A stretch of 64,000 nucleotides of DNA, taken from positions 806,001 to 870,000 of the forward strand of contig NZ_LFXA01000002.1 in NCBI RefSeq assembly GCF_001187435.1. Direction: 5' to 3'. Of the stretch, positions 8,810 to 17,543 are shown piece after piece. The translations under genes and the position numbers were made by a program. The notes under the pieces are model-generated. The model ran no database searches, was not told where the DNA came from, and was given only the letters and a program-made list of their open reading frames with translations. Origin of the DNA: Streptomyces caatingaensis (GTDB lineage Bacteria; Actinomycetota; Actinomycetes; Streptomycetales; Streptomycetaceae). Each line of letters opens with the position of its first letter. Position 1 is the stretch's first letter.

Positions 8810-11685
8810 CGGTGCGTTCCCCCCAGGGAGACGAGTTCCGCCAGTTCGGCGTCGGTCAGTTCGGTGAGGCGGCCGATCGCGTCGTCGTCGTCGCCCGCCG
8901 TGCCCAGCACGGCGTCGGCGAGCGCCTGTTTGCGGCCGAGCATCTCGGCGATGCGGTCCTCGACCGTCCCCTCGGCGACCAGCCGGTGCACCTGGACGGG
9001 CCGGGTCTGGCCGATGCGGTGGGCGCGGTCGGTGGCCTGGGCCTCGACGGCGGGGTTCCACCAGCGGTCGAAGTGGACGACGTGCTCGGCGCGGGTGAGA
9101 TTCAGGCCGGTGCCCGCCGCCTTCAACGACAGCAGGAAGACGGGCACTTCGCCGTCCTGGAAGCGGCGCACCATCTCCTCGCGCCGCGCGACGGGCGTGC
9201 CGCCGTGCAGGAGCTGCACGCCGACGCCCCGCCCGGTGAGGTGCCGTTCGAGCAGCCGGGCCATCCGCACGTACTGGGTGAACACCAGCACGGCCGCGCC
9301 CTCGGCGAGGATCGTGTCGAGCAGCTCGTCCAGCAGCTCCACCTTTCCCGACCGCCCGGCGATGCGCGGCTCGTCCTCCTTGAGGTACTGCGCGGGGTGG
9401 TTGCAGACCTGCTTGAGGCCGGTGAGGAGCTTGACGATCAGTCCGCGCCGCTCCAGCCCGTCCGCCTCGGCGACCTGGTCGAGCAGCTCGCGCGTCACCG
9501 CCTCGTACAGGCCCGCCTGTTCGGGGGTGAGCGCGACGGCCCGGTCCGTCTCGGTCTTGGGCGGCAGTTCGGGCGCGATGCCCGGGTCGGACTTGCGGCG
9601 GCGCAGCAGGAAGGGGCGGACGAGCGCGGCGAGCCGGTGTGCGGCGTCGGGGTCCGCGCCGCCCTCGACGGCGTGGGCGTAGCGGCGGCGGAAGGCGCTC
9701 AGGGAGCCGAGGAGTCCGGGCGTGGTCCAGTCGAGGACGGCCCACAGCTCGGAGAGGTTGTTCTCGACCGGGGTGCCGGTGAGGGCGACGCGCGCCCCGG
9801 CGCCGATGGTGCGCAGCCCGCGCGCCGTGGCGGAGTAGGGGTTCTTGACGTGCTGGGCCTCGTCGGCGACGACCATGCCCCACTCCGTCCCGGCGAGGCG
9901 CGCCGCGTCGAGCCGCATCGTGCCGTACGTGGTGAGGACGAACTCGCCCCCGGCCACGGCCTCCAGGCTCCGGCCGGGGCCGTGGAAGCGGCGGACGGGC
10001 GTGCCGGGGGCGAACCGTTCGATCTCGCGCTGCCAGTTGCCCATGAGGGAGGCGGGGCAGACGACCAGGGTCGGGCCCGCCGCGTCGGGCAGCGACTGGC
10101 GGTGCAGGTGCAGGGCGATGAGGGTGATGGTCTTGCCGAGGCCCATGTCGTCGGCGAGGCAGGCGCCGAGACCGAGGGAGGTCATCCGGTGGAGCCAGGC
10201 CAGGCCGCGGAGCTGATAGTCGCGCAGGGTGGCGGCGAGCGCGGCGGGCTGGGCCGACAGGCCGTCGGCGGCCTCGGGATCGGCGACGCGGTCGCGCAGC
10301 TCGGCCAGCCAGCCCGTCGGGCGGACCTCGACCGTGTCCTCGTCGTCCCCCTCGGCGGCGGGGGCGCGCCCGGTGAGGGCGATGCCCAGCGCCTCGACGG
10401 GGGTGACCTTGCGGTCGCGCCGTTCGAGGGCGCGGCGGGCGACGGCGGGGTCGACGAGCACCCACTGGTCGCGCAGCCGCACGACCGGGCGGCTCGCCTC
10501 GGCCAGCCGGTCCAGCTCGGCGCGGGTCAGCTCGCGGCCGCCGAGCGCGTGCCGCCAGCCGAACGCCAGCAGGGCGTCGGCGGACAGCAGCGACGGCAGG
10601 CCCGAACGCCGCTCCCCGTCGGGCGGGCCGACCACGGCGTGCGTGGTGAGCGTCCGGACGAACTCCCGCGGCCAGTGGACCTCCACGCCGGCCGCGTCCA
10701 GCGCGCGGGCGGCGCCGCCGAGCAGCCCGGTCACCTCCTCGTCGGCCAGGTCGAGGGCGTCGGGGACGGGCGAGGAGAGCAGCGGGGCGAGGGCCGGCCA
10801 GGCGTGGGCCGCCCGGCGCAGGGCCAGCAGCGCGGTGCGGCGGACGCCGCGGCCGAAGCGGGCGGCGGCGGGGGAGCCGTCCGACCACACGTCGGCGGCG
10901 TCCGCGACGAGGGCGGGGTCGGCCAGGCCGTGCACCTGGAGGACGGCCCGGAAGCGGGGGCCCGCGCCGTCCTCGCCCAGCGGGCCCAGGGCCTCGACGC
11001 GCAGCGACAGGCGGACGCCCGCGTCGTGCCCGGCGGCCACCGCGTCGGCCCAGGGCCGCAGTCCGGGGCGGCGGCGCACCTCGGGGGAGGCGAAGGCCGG
11101 GCCGCCCGCGGCGGCGGCCGCCGCGGCCGAGCGGGGCAGGGTGTCGGCGACGGCGTCGAGGAACGAGCGCAGCAGCCGCAGCGGTTCGGGCAGCAGCAGC
11201 GGATCGCTGCCGGGCACGGGGACGGCGTGCGCCTCCGGCGGCATGGCGTCCGCCAGCTCCTGGACGCGCCGCAGGTCCTCGGCGGTGAGCGGGCCGGCCC
11301 GCCAGGCGTCGTGGTCGTCGGCGCTCAGGCCGGGCAACAGGCGCCCGCGGGCGGCCAGTTGGAGGGCGAGCACGGCGGCCGCGCCCCAGAAGGCGGCCGC
11401 CGCGCCGGCCCGTCCGGCGCGGGCGCGGGTGAGGACGGGCAGGGCCGCGCGGACGGGCAGCAGGACGGCCCGGACGGTCGTGGTGGTCACGTCGCCCTCG
11501 GCGGGGACGACGACCGTCAGGTCCTCGACCTGCCCCCGCACCACGGGGGCCTGGCCGTCGGGGAGCCAGAAGGCGACCCGGCCCTCGCGGGGAGGGTCGG
11601 CGGGGAGGTGGACGGCGGAGCAGCGGGAGAGCAGGGAGATCTCGGAGGGCGTCGCGGCAGGGTTGGGCGTCACAGCGCTGCGCAT
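8806..11685 (-). CDS. SNF2-family DEAD/DEAH helicase-like ATPase
   Basis: 959 residues. The C-terminal half holds a full SNF2 motor: Walker A DDMGLGKT near 512, DEAQ box with HVKNP near 608, TGTPVENNLSELWAVLDW near 640, and in the second RecA lobe FTQYVRMARLLE, LSLKAAGTGLNLT and TDRAHRIGQTRPV near 888. The N-terminal 450 residues are a less conserved extension typical of the bacterial RapA/HepA-like group. These ATP-driven translocases remodel protein-DNA or stalled transcription complexes. ATG at 11685 has GAGGA immediately next to it; a CAAATT six bases upstream could make it leaderless. First gene of the pair with the SWIM protein. Confidence 0.92.
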   Translation of the reverse strand: MRSAVTPNPAATPSEISLLSRCSAVHLPADPPREGRVAFWLPDGQAPVVRGQVEDLTVVVPAEGDVTTTTVRAVLLPVRAALPVLTRARAGRAGAAAAFWGAAAVLALQLAARGRLLPGLSADDHDAWRAGPLTAEDLRRVQELADAMPPEAHAVPVPGSDPLLLPEPLRLLRSFLDAVADTLPRSAAAAAAAGGPAFASPEVRRRPGLRPWADAVAAGHDAGVRLSLRVEALGPLGEDGAGPRFRAVLQVHGLADPALVADAADVWSDGSPAAARFGRGVRRTALLALRRAAHAWPALAPLLSSPVPDALDLADEEVTGLLGGAARALDAAGVEVHWPREFVRTLTTHAVVGPPDGERRSGLPSLLSADALLAFGWRHALGGRELTRAELDRLAEASRPVVRLRDQWVLVDPAVARRALERRDRKVTPVEALGIALTGRAPAAEGDDEDTVEVRPTGWLAELRDRVADPEAADGLSAQPAALAATLRDYQLRGLAWLHRMTSLGLGACLADDMGLGKTITLIALHLHRQSLPDAAGPTLVVCPASLMGNWQREIERFAPGTPVRRFHGPGRSLEAVAGGEFVLTTYGTMRLDAARLAGTEWGMVVADEAQHVKNPYSATARGLRTIGAGARVALTGTPVENNLSELWAVLDWTTPGLLGSLSAFRRRYAHAVEGGADPDAAHRLAALVRPFLLRRRKSDPGIAPELPPKTETDRAVALTPEQAGLYEAVTRELLDQVAEADGLERRGLIVKLLTGLKQVCNHPAQYLKEDEPRIAGRSGKVELLDELLDTILAEGAAVLVFTQYVRMARLLERHLTGRGVGVQLLHGGTPVARREEMVRRFQDGEVPVFLLSLKAAGTGLNLTRAEHVVHFDRWWNPAVEAQATDRAHRIGQTRPVQVHRLVAEGTVEDRIAEMLGRKQALADAVLGTAGDDDDAIGRLTELTDAELAELVSLGGTHR

Positions 11686-11862
11686 TCCTCAAATTTGACT
11701 AGTGGGAGTCGGAGTCGCCGAGGGTACAGGACGGAGGCCCCAGGCGAAGCCCGCCGGGGTGTGAGCCGCGCCACTGCCGCCCGGCGGGGCGAGGGACACT
11801 TGACGCGGGGAACCGCCCGCGGACGCCGGGCGTTGTGAGGACGGAGCGGAGGAGGTACGGAG

Positions 11863-12045
11863 ATGAGCAACAGGGCCAAGATCGCCGTCGGCGGCGTCGC
11901 GGTGGGGGCACTGCTCCTGCTGGTGCTGCCCTTCTGGGCGGCCGTGCTGGTGATGGTGGGCGTCCCCGTCGGCGCGTACCTCCTGCTGGACCCCGCGCAG
12001 CGCAGGCGGCTGCGGCGCGTGACCCGCAAGGAGCTCGGCCGCTGA
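11863..12045 (+). CDS. Small membrane protein (60 aa)
   Basis: ATG at 11863 preceded by GGAGGAGGT-type ribosome binding sequence ending about eight bases upstream. Residues 7-45 are hydrophobic and could make two short membrane passes, followed by a basic tail (RRRLRRVTRKELGR) expected in the cytoplasm. No known domain. Convergent with the PD40 protein gene. Confidence 0.65.
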   Translation: MSNRAKIAVGGVAVGALLLLVLPFWAAVLVMVGVPVGAYLLLDPAQRRRLRRVTRKELGR

Positions 12046-12046
12046 G

Positions 12047-12071
12047 CGGCCCCGGTCCCGCTCAGGGGCCG
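12047..12071. terminator. Short hairpin between convergent genes
   Basis: CGGCCCC (12047-12053) pairs with GGGGCCG (12065-12071) across an 11-base loop and overlaps the stop region of the PD40 gene. No T-tract; a weak candidate for a bidirectional terminator. Confidence 0.35.
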
Positions 12072-13084
12072 AACACCGGCGCCAGGGCGGCCTCCGTCAG
12101 CACGCGCGGCGCGCCGGAGCCGTCCGCCGGCACCGTCCACAGGTCCGACCCGTAGTCGCCGGGCAGCGAATACACCAGGGTGCGCGGGTCCCGCCAGACG
12201 GCCTGATCGTCCACGCTGCGCCGCTCCGCCGTGGCCGTCTCCCGCCCCGAACGCAGGTCCAGTACGTACAGCCGCCACGGCGCGTCCGAGGACGGGCCCG
12301 CCACCCGCTTCTTGTACGCGACGCGTGTGCCGTCCGGTGACAGCGACGGGCACTCCACGTTGGCGTGCACGGAGCGCAGCGTGCGCGTGGCGCGGTCGCC
12401 CGCCACGAGGTAGGTGCGCCCGCCCGTCGCGGCCGTCGCGTAGAAGCGGTCGTCGTCGGCGAAGGTGACGCCCCACACGTTCAGGTCGGCGGGCCGGCGC
12501 GGACGGCCGTCCAGGACGAAGCGGTACGTCTCGATGTTCCGGTCCAGCGCGCCGGAGCGCACGTCCAGCACGGACGTCCGGGTCGAGAACGAACCGCCCG
12601 CGTATGCGTCACCGTTGACGAACACCGTCCACGCCGCCACGCGCCCGCCCGGCGCGACCCGCACCCGGCTCGGCACGCCCGCCAGCTCGTAGCGGCCCCG
12701 CTCGCGCAGCCGGGCGTCCAGCACGACGGCCCGGTACGTGTCGCGCAGCCCCCGGCGCACCGACCGCAGACAGACCGCCGTGCCGCCCGCCGCGTGGAAG
12801 CGCAGGCAGCGCACGCCGGAGGCGGTGCGCGGACCCGCCGGATCCCGGGCGTCCACCGAGACGATCTCGTCGCGGTGCGGCCCCCAGGCCATGTTGCGGA
12901 AGACGCCCCGGCCCGCCGCGCCCAGCACCACCGCGCCCGGGCGCACCCGGGGCGCGCCGGCCCGCTCCCGGCCCTCGTCCGCCGCCCGCCCGGCCGCGTG
13001 CAGGACGGCGCCGAGCGCCACGCCGCCGAGCACGAGGACGGCGGCGAGCAGGATCAGGACGCGCCGTGCCCGGCCGGCCCTCAC
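12062..13084 (-). CDS. TolB-like / PD40 beta-propeller protein with membrane anchor
   Basis: 340 residues from a GTG at 13084 that overlaps the upstream MFS stop (GTGA). Residues about 7-26 are a membrane anchor. The rest shows repeated PD40/WD40-like blades: FRNMAWGPHRDEIVSV, CPSLSPDGTRVAYKK and GSDLWTVPADGSGAPR. TolB-like propellers outside the membrane usually bind proteins or peptides; some relay signals. Its coupling to the MFS gene and, 2 bases further up, to a secreted phosphoesterase suggests a three-gene envelope operon. Exact ligand unknown. Confidence 0.78.
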   Translation of the reverse strand: MRAGRARRVLILLAAVLVLGGVALGAVLHAAGRAADEGRERAGAPRVRPGAVVLGAAGRGVFRNMAWGPHRDEIVSVDARDPAGPRTASGVRCLRFHAAGGTAVCLRSVRRGLRDTYRAVVLDARLRERGRYELAGVPSRVRVAPGGRVAAWTVFVNGDAYAGGSFSTRTSVLDVRSGALDRNIETYRFVLDGRPRRPADLNVWGVTFADDDRFYATAATGGRTYLVAGDRATRTLRSVHANVECPSLSPDGTRVAYKKRVAGPSSDAPWRLYVLDLRSGRETATAERRSVDDQAVWRDPRTLVYSLPGDYGSDLWTVPADGSGAPRVLTEAALAPVFGP

Positions 13085-14346
13085 CGCGCCCGCCCGGGGC
13101 GCAGCAGCACCGCGCCGGCCAGCGTCGAGACGGCGAGCCCGGCGGCCGCCGCGCCCAGTGCCGTCCGGTCGCCCCAGGCCGTCCAGGCCGCGCCGAACGC
13201 CAGCGAGCAGGCGAAGCGCGCGGCCGCCTGGCCGGTCTGCACCACGGCCAGGCCGCTGCCGCGCGCCTCCTCCGGCACCGCGTCCGCGGTCGCGGCGGCG
13301 AGGACGCCGTCGGTCGCCGCGTAGAAGCAGCCGTGCAGGGCCAGGACCGCACCGGCGAGCGCGGGCGAGGTGCCGCACGGTGCGAGGAGCAGCGCGTACG
13401 CCCCCAGCAGGGCCGCGTGCCCGCAGAGGAACAGCCGCCGGCGGCCGGTCCGGTCGGCGAGGGCGCCCAGCGGCAGGGCCAGCGCCAGGAAGACCCCCGA
13501 GGTGCCCAGCGGCAGCAGCGGGAACCAGGACTCGGACAGGTCCAGGCGGCGCTGGAGCGTCAGGTAGAGGAACGAGTCGCTCACCGTCGTCAGCCCCAGC
13601 AGCACCGCGCAGACCGTCAGCCGGCGCACCGCCGGGCGGCGCAGCAGCGCGCGGACGGGCGTGCGGGGCGCGGGGGCCGGCGCCCCTGCCCCGGCGGAGG
13701 CGCCACCGGGGGAGGGGCGGGCCGGGACGAAGAGCAGCAGGACGAGCACGCCGAGCGCGGCCACGCACCCGCTCACGGTGAACACCGCGTCGTACCCCCC
13801 GGCCGCCGCCCGCAGGAGGAGGAAGGCCGCGACGGGGCCCAGGAGCGCCCCGGCGGTGTCCATGGCCCGGTGCGCCCCGAACGCCCGTCCCCGCGCGGCC
13901 GGTTCGCTCGCCAGGGAGATGAGGGCGTCGCGCGGGGCGGTGCGCAGGCCCTTGCCGGTGCGGTCGGCGGCGAGCACGGCGCCGATCAGGGGGAGGGTGT
14001 GGGCCAGGAGCAGCAGCGGTTTGCACAGGGCCGACAGGCCGTATCCGGCGGCGGCCACGGCCTTGTGGCCGCCCCGGTCGGCGACGCGGCCGCCGGCGAG
14101 CCGGACGAGCGCGCCGACGCCGTTGTAGACGCCGTCCAGCAGGCCGAAGCCGAGCGGCGAGAGCCCGAGCCCGGACACCAGGTAGAGCGGCAGCACGGCG
14201 GTGACCATCTCCGAGGAGACGTCCGTGACCAGGCTGACCGTGCCCAGGGCGAGGACCGTCGCCGGAATCGCGGCACCCCGCCGGCCGTGGCGGCCAGCGG
14301 GGGCGGCGGCGCGGGGCGGTGGGGTGCGGCCGTCCGCGAGGTACAC
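13081..14346 (-). CDS. MFS transporter
   Basis: 421 residues, about twelve hydrophobic segments. The first half includes LGLSPLGFGLLDGVYNGVGA and the loop 2-3 signature LAGGRVADRGGHK; GLRTAPRDALISL follows in the middle and a proline-rich cytoplasmic linker near 215-235 separates the two six-helix bundles; second-half signature GALADRTGRRRLF. This is the pattern of drug:H+ or metabolite efflux members, but the substrate is not readable. The GTG at 14346 lies two bases after the phosphoesterase stop, and the 3' end overlaps the PD40 start, giving a tight operon. Earlier in-frame codons run through the phosphoesterase gene and are not plausible starts. Confidence 0.85.
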   Translation of the reverse strand: MYLADGRTPPPRAAAPAGRHGRRGAAIPATVLALGTVSLVTDVSSEMVTAVLPLYLVSGLGLSPLGFGLLDGVYNGVGALVRLAGGRVADRGGHKAVAAAGYGLSALCKPLLLLAHTLPLIGAVLAADRTGKGLRTAPRDALISLASEPAARGRAFGAHRAMDTAGALLGPVAAFLLLRAAAGGYDAVFTVSGCVAALGVLVLLLFVPARPSPGGASAGAGAPAPAPRTPVRALLRRPAVRRLTVCAVLLGLTTVSDSFLYLTLQRRLDLSESWFPLLPLGTSGVFLALALPLGALADRTGRRRLFLCGHAALLGAYALLLAPCGTSPALAGAVLALHGCFYAATDGVLAAATADAVPEEARGSGLAVVQTGQAAARFACSLAFGAAWTAWGDRTALGAAAAGLAVSTLAGAVLLRPGRAR

Positions 14347-14348
14347 GG

Positions 14349-15254
14349 TCAGCTGTTCCAGACGCCGGTGATGTCCTTGCCGCGCGCGGCGTTGCCGGCG
14401 TGCGCGGTGCCGTACATGTCCTCGATGGTGCGCAGCACGTCGTAGTGGTTGTACGTCGTGCCGGAGCCCGAACCGCGCTTGACCGGCTGGCCGTACAGGA
14501 CGGTGGGGATGCGGTTGCCGCTGAGCCGGTTGTCCTCGTCGAAGGTGACGAGCAGGAGGCTGTTGTGCGAAGCCGCCCAGTCGGCATAGCCCTTGAGGTT
14601 CTTCCTGAGCCACGTGTCGCCGGTGGCGATGGAGCAGTCGTGCATGTCGCTGCACATGTCCGGGACGACGAACGAGACCGTGGGCAGCTCGGTGTAGTCG
14701 GAGGGGAAGGCGGCGAAGGTGTGCGCCGTGCTCGTGGGCACGTTGCCGAAGCCGAACCACGGGTTGTGCTTCTGCCGGTACCTGCCGCTGCCGCACGTCG
14801 TGGACCCCTCCGACGGCAGCGACTCGTTGTAGCTCGCCCACGTCTTCCCCGCGGCGGCCAGTTCGGTGGCGAGGTTGGGTTCGTCGAGGGCCCCGACGTC
14901 CACGCAGCCGTCGTCGGTGATCCCCTGGGTGTCGCCGGAGAACAGCGCGTAGTAGTTGGGCTGGCTGGGGTGGGTCTCCGCGTAGGAGGCGGTGAGGCTC
15001 GCGCCGCCCGCGGCCAGGGAGTTGATGTACGGGGCCGAGGAGGAGCCGATGACCTGGTCGTAGGCGCGGTTCTCGAAGACGACGACCACGACGTGGTCGG
15101 GCGTGGGGAGCCCGGCCGCCGCCGGGGAGGCCGAGGAGTCGGCGACCCACAGGCCCAGGGCGCCGGCGACGACGGCGAGCGCGGCGCCCAGGACGCCGGC
15201 CCGGTGTCTGCGGGAGGGACGGGCGGCGGTGGGGGACGAAGGGGTGCTGGGCAC
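14349..15254 (-). CDS. Secreted phosphoesterase family protein (acid phosphatase-like)
   Basis: 301 residues with a signal peptide (RRHRAGVLGAALAVVAGALG; cleavage near residue 40-48). The mature part belongs to the PF04185-type phosphoesterase family: HVVVVVFENRAYDQVIGS near 55, ETHPSQPNYYALFSGDT, DMCSDMHDC and LLLVTFDED near the C-terminus, which supply metal and catalytic residues. Relatives are acid phosphatases or phospholipases C acting outside the cell. It is shorter than the two-domain phospholipase C proteins and nearer to single-domain AcpA-like enzymes. First gene of the operon with the MFS and PD40 proteins. Confidence 0.85.
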   Translation of the reverse strand: MPSTPSSPTAARPSRRHRAGVLGAALAVVAGALGLWVADSSASPAAAGLPTPDHVVVVVFENRAYDQVIGSSSAPYINSLAAGGASLTASYAETHPSQPNYYALFSGDTQGITDDGCVDVGALDEPNLATELAAAGKTWASYNESLPSEGSTTCGSGRYRQKHNPWFGFGNVPTSTAHTFAAFPSDYTELPTVSFVVPDMCSDMHDCSIATGDTWLRKNLKGYADWAASHNSLLLVTFDEDNRLSGNRIPTVLYGQPVKRGSGSGTTYNHYDVLRTIEDMYGTAHAGNAARGKDITGVWNS

Positions 15255-15434
15255 GGGTCCTCCGAGGTGTCGAGGTGGGGGATCGGGGACGGGGTGCGGG
15301 CCGGGCGGTGGCGCGGGAGGGACGTACGCGGCAGCCTAGGGGCGGGTGGTGACATGTGCACGGCTCGTCGGTGACGGCCGGGGGAACGGTCGCCGAGCGG
15401 TGTGCGGCCGGTTCGTGGGGGGTGTGTACCGGGG

Positions 15435-15803
15435 TCAGCCGCGGGGCAGTCCGAGCAGGGAGCGGGCCACCTCCCGCGGGGACGTGCCGTGTTCGCGGGC
15501 GAGCGTGCGGACGGCCCGGCAGGCCAGTTCGTTCACTCCGAAGCCGAGCGCCTCGGGGGAGACCCAACGGGCCGCCTCCGCGCCCGAGTCCTGGTCGTTC
15601 TCGGCGCACGCGGCGATGTAGGCGGCCGCGGCCTCGAACAGGTTCGGGTGCTTGCCGGCGCTCCTGCCGCTCCTGCCGGCCCTCTCCTCCCCGCCTGCCC
15701 CGCCGTCCCTGCCGGACCGTTTCGCCGTACGTCCGTCCGGCTCGGCGGGGCGTCGGCCGTCCGTGCCCCACCACCTGCGAAGCCTGTCCAACACGCGGAT
15801 CAC
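15435..15803 (-). CDS. Hypothetical protein (122 aa)
   Basis: GTG start at 15803 with a GGGGGCAG purine run before it. The first half (about 10-50) is a basic, glycine-rich disordered linker; the second half (about 52-120) is a small helical domain with blocks NLFEAAAAYIAACAEND and LGFGVNELACRAVRTLAREHG. I do not recognise the family. Divergent from the Roadblock gene. Confidence 0.6.
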   Translation of the reverse strand: MIRVLDRLRRWWGTDGRRPAEPDGRTAKRSGRDGGAGGEERAGRSGRSAGKHPNLFEAAAAYIAACAENDQDSGAEAARWVSPEALGFGVNELACRAVRTLAREHGTSPREVARSLLGLPRG

Positions 15804-16027
15804 CTGCCCCCGTGAGCGGCTCTACCTTGAGGTTGTCCAAGTGTGCCCGGTCGTCCGGGGATTGAACCCAGGGCGGACGAAGGCGAAGGCGCGTGTGACG
15901 CGTTGGTGCCCGCGGGCCGGAGCCCCGGCGGCGCCCGGCCGGTGAGCGCCGCGTGGTTGCCGACCGGACGCCCGGTGAGCAAGGCTGGCACGGCAGTGCC
16001 GGGAACAGCGGAACGGGGAGGCGACGC

Positions 16028-16396
16028 ATGGGACTCGGCAAGGGGCTCGACGCGATACTGGACGACCTGGCCCGCAGGGTGGCCGGCGTACGGCACGCCC
16101 TCATGCTGTCGGGGGACGGGCTGGTGACCGGGGCGGCCGAGGGCCTGGCGAGGGAGGACGCCGAGCACCTCGCCGCGGTCGCCTCCGGGCTGCACAGCCT
16201 GGCGCGGGGCACCGGACGGCAGTTCAGCGCGGGGCGGGTGCGCCAGACGATGGTGGAGTTCGACCGCGGCGTGCTGTTCGTCACCGCCGTGGACGAGGAG
16301 CGCTGTCTGTGCGTCCTGGGGGACGAAGGGGCCGATCTCGGGCAGGTCGCCTACGAGATGACGGTGCTGGCCGAGCGGATCGCGGGCAAGCGCTGA
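16028..16396 (+). CDS. Roadblock/LC7 domain protein
   Basis: 122 residues covering a single Roadblock/LC7 fold: DAILDDLARRVAGVRHALML SGDGLVTG pattern at the N-terminus, AAVASGLHSLARGTG in the middle and the C-terminal YEMTVLAERIAGK helix. In streptomycetes these proteins usually sit in 'conservon' clusters with a histidine kinase-like protein, a DUF742 protein and a small GTPase, regulating the GTPase; none of those partners is next to it here, so it is an orphan copy. ATG 16028 has GGGGAGGCGAC just upstream, better than any earlier in-frame codon. Confidence 0.85.
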   Translation: MGLGKGLDAILDDLARRVAGVRHALMLSGDGLVTGAAEGLAREDAEHLAAVASGLHSLARGTGRQFSAGRVRQTMVEFDRGVLFVTAVDEERCLCVLGDEGADLGQVAYEMTVLAERIAGKR

Positions 16397-16462
16397 CCGT
16401 TGTCGTACCCCTCCTCTACAGTCGTCACTGTCGGTAATCGACGCACGACGGGAGGGTGTGCG

Positions 16463-17428
16463 ATGGGGGAGACGTGTGTCCCGGTGCTGCGGGCGGCCAG
16501 GGAACTGGGGCTGAAGCCGGGGGAGTTCGAGCTGGCGGTCCAGCTGGGCGAGGTGCGGACGGTGACGTCCGGCCCGGGAGGGCCGCGCAGGGTGCCCGCC
16601 GCGGAGGTCGGGCGGCACGCGGGCCGCGAGGCCGCGCTGCGGGCCCGGTTGCGCGTGGTCGGCACGGCGTGGGGCGCGGAGCTCGCCGGCGTCCGGCCGG
16701 AGCGCTTCGCCCGGCTCGCCCGCTGCGGCCTCCTCACCCCCGTGCGCTTCCACCTCAACCGCTACCGGGTGGTGGTGTGGCACTACCTCGCCACGGACGT
16801 CGAGGAGTTCGCGGAACGCAATCCCGAGCTGCTCAAGGGGCCGCTGCCCGCTGCCCTGCGGGCCGCGGTGGCGGCGGGCCGGGACGAACGGCCGGCCAAC
16901 TGGCGCGCGCTGCGCGTCCGGCAGCTGACGGAGCAGGCGGAGGCGCCCTGGGCCCGCGCGGCGGCGACGGCCGCCGTGCTCGCCCCCGCGGACGTCGCCG
17001 CCGCCGTCCCCGATCCGGCGGAGCGGATCCGGCTGGCCGCCCTGCGCCCCGCGCTGACCACCGTGCGGACCGCCACCCCCGCCGGGCAGGCGTGCGTGGC
17101 GGCGCTGCTGCTGGCGGAGGACGAGGAGGCGGCGCGCTACCGGGAGGAGCTGGCCGGGCTGGTGGAGCGGGCGCGTGCGGAGGAGCCGGTGCGGGTGCCC
17201 GCGGCGGGGACCGGGGCCGGGGGAGCGGCCCGCCCGGCCGCCGTGCGCCCGGGGTCCGTCCGGGGTGCCCGGGTGAGGGCGGCCTCCGCGGCCTCGGGGC
17301 TGCTGCGCGACGGGGCGGGGCGGGCGCGGCGTGTGCTCGGCCGGCGCCTGCTCGGCCGGGTGTGCGGGGCGTCGCGGGCGCGCCGCGCGGACGGCGGGGG
17401 ATCTCCCGCGCGGTCCGATGCGCGGTAG
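16463..17428 (+). CDS. DUF6397 family protein
   Basis: 321 residues beginning MGETCVPVLRAARELGLKPG, the recognisable start of the streptomycete DUF6397 family. ATG 16463 follows GGAGGG by six bases. The N-terminal part looks like a helix-turn-helix type of fold (RAARELGLKPGEFELAVQLG), followed by a helical middle with conserved WHYLATDVEEFAERNP, and an alanine/arginine-rich disordered tail after about residue 240. Role unknown; a regulatory DNA- or protein-binding function is only a guess. Starts 66 bases after the Roadblock gene in the same direction. Confidence 0.75.
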   Translation: MGETCVPVLRAARELGLKPGEFELAVQLGEVRTVTSGPGGPRRVPAAEVGRHAGREAALRARLRVVGTAWGAELAGVRPERFARLARCGLLTPVRFHLNRYRVVVWHYLATDVEEFAERNPELLKGPLPAALRAAVAAGRDERPANWRALRVRQLTEQAEAPWARAAATAAVLAPADVAAAVPDPAERIRLAALRPALTTVRTATPAGQACVAALLLAEDEEAARYREELAGLVERARAEEPVRVPAAGTGAGGAARPAAVRPGSVRGARVRAASAASGLLRDGAGRARRVLGRRLLGRVCGASRARRADGGGSPARSDAR

Positions 17429-17486
17429 CCGGGGGCGGCCGGGCCCCGCCGGACGACCGCCGGGCGGCCGCCGCCCGCGGGAGGGC

Positions 17487-17515
17487 GGTGGTGCCCCCGC
17501 GGCGGGGGCACCACC
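17487..17515. terminator. Bidirectional hairpin terminator
   Basis: A perfect 13-bp stem (17487-17499 with 17503-17515) around a 3-base CGG loop, lying midway in the 115-base gap between the convergent DUF6397 and helicase genes. No T-tract, as is usual in streptomycete terminators. Confidence 0.7.
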
Positions 17516-17543
17516 CGTGACGGGCCGCTCGGGCCCCGCGCGC

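Noticed and set aside
8812..11838. Plus-strand 1008-codon open frame
   Set aside because: Antisense of the SNF2 gene; no motifs.
15835..15890. tRNA-like T-arm on the minus strand (CTGGGTTCAATCCCCGG)
   Set aside because: Stem and TTCAATC loop look right but no D-arm, anticodon arm or matching 5' acceptor strand upstream; at most a chance match or short tRNA-3'-end remnant.
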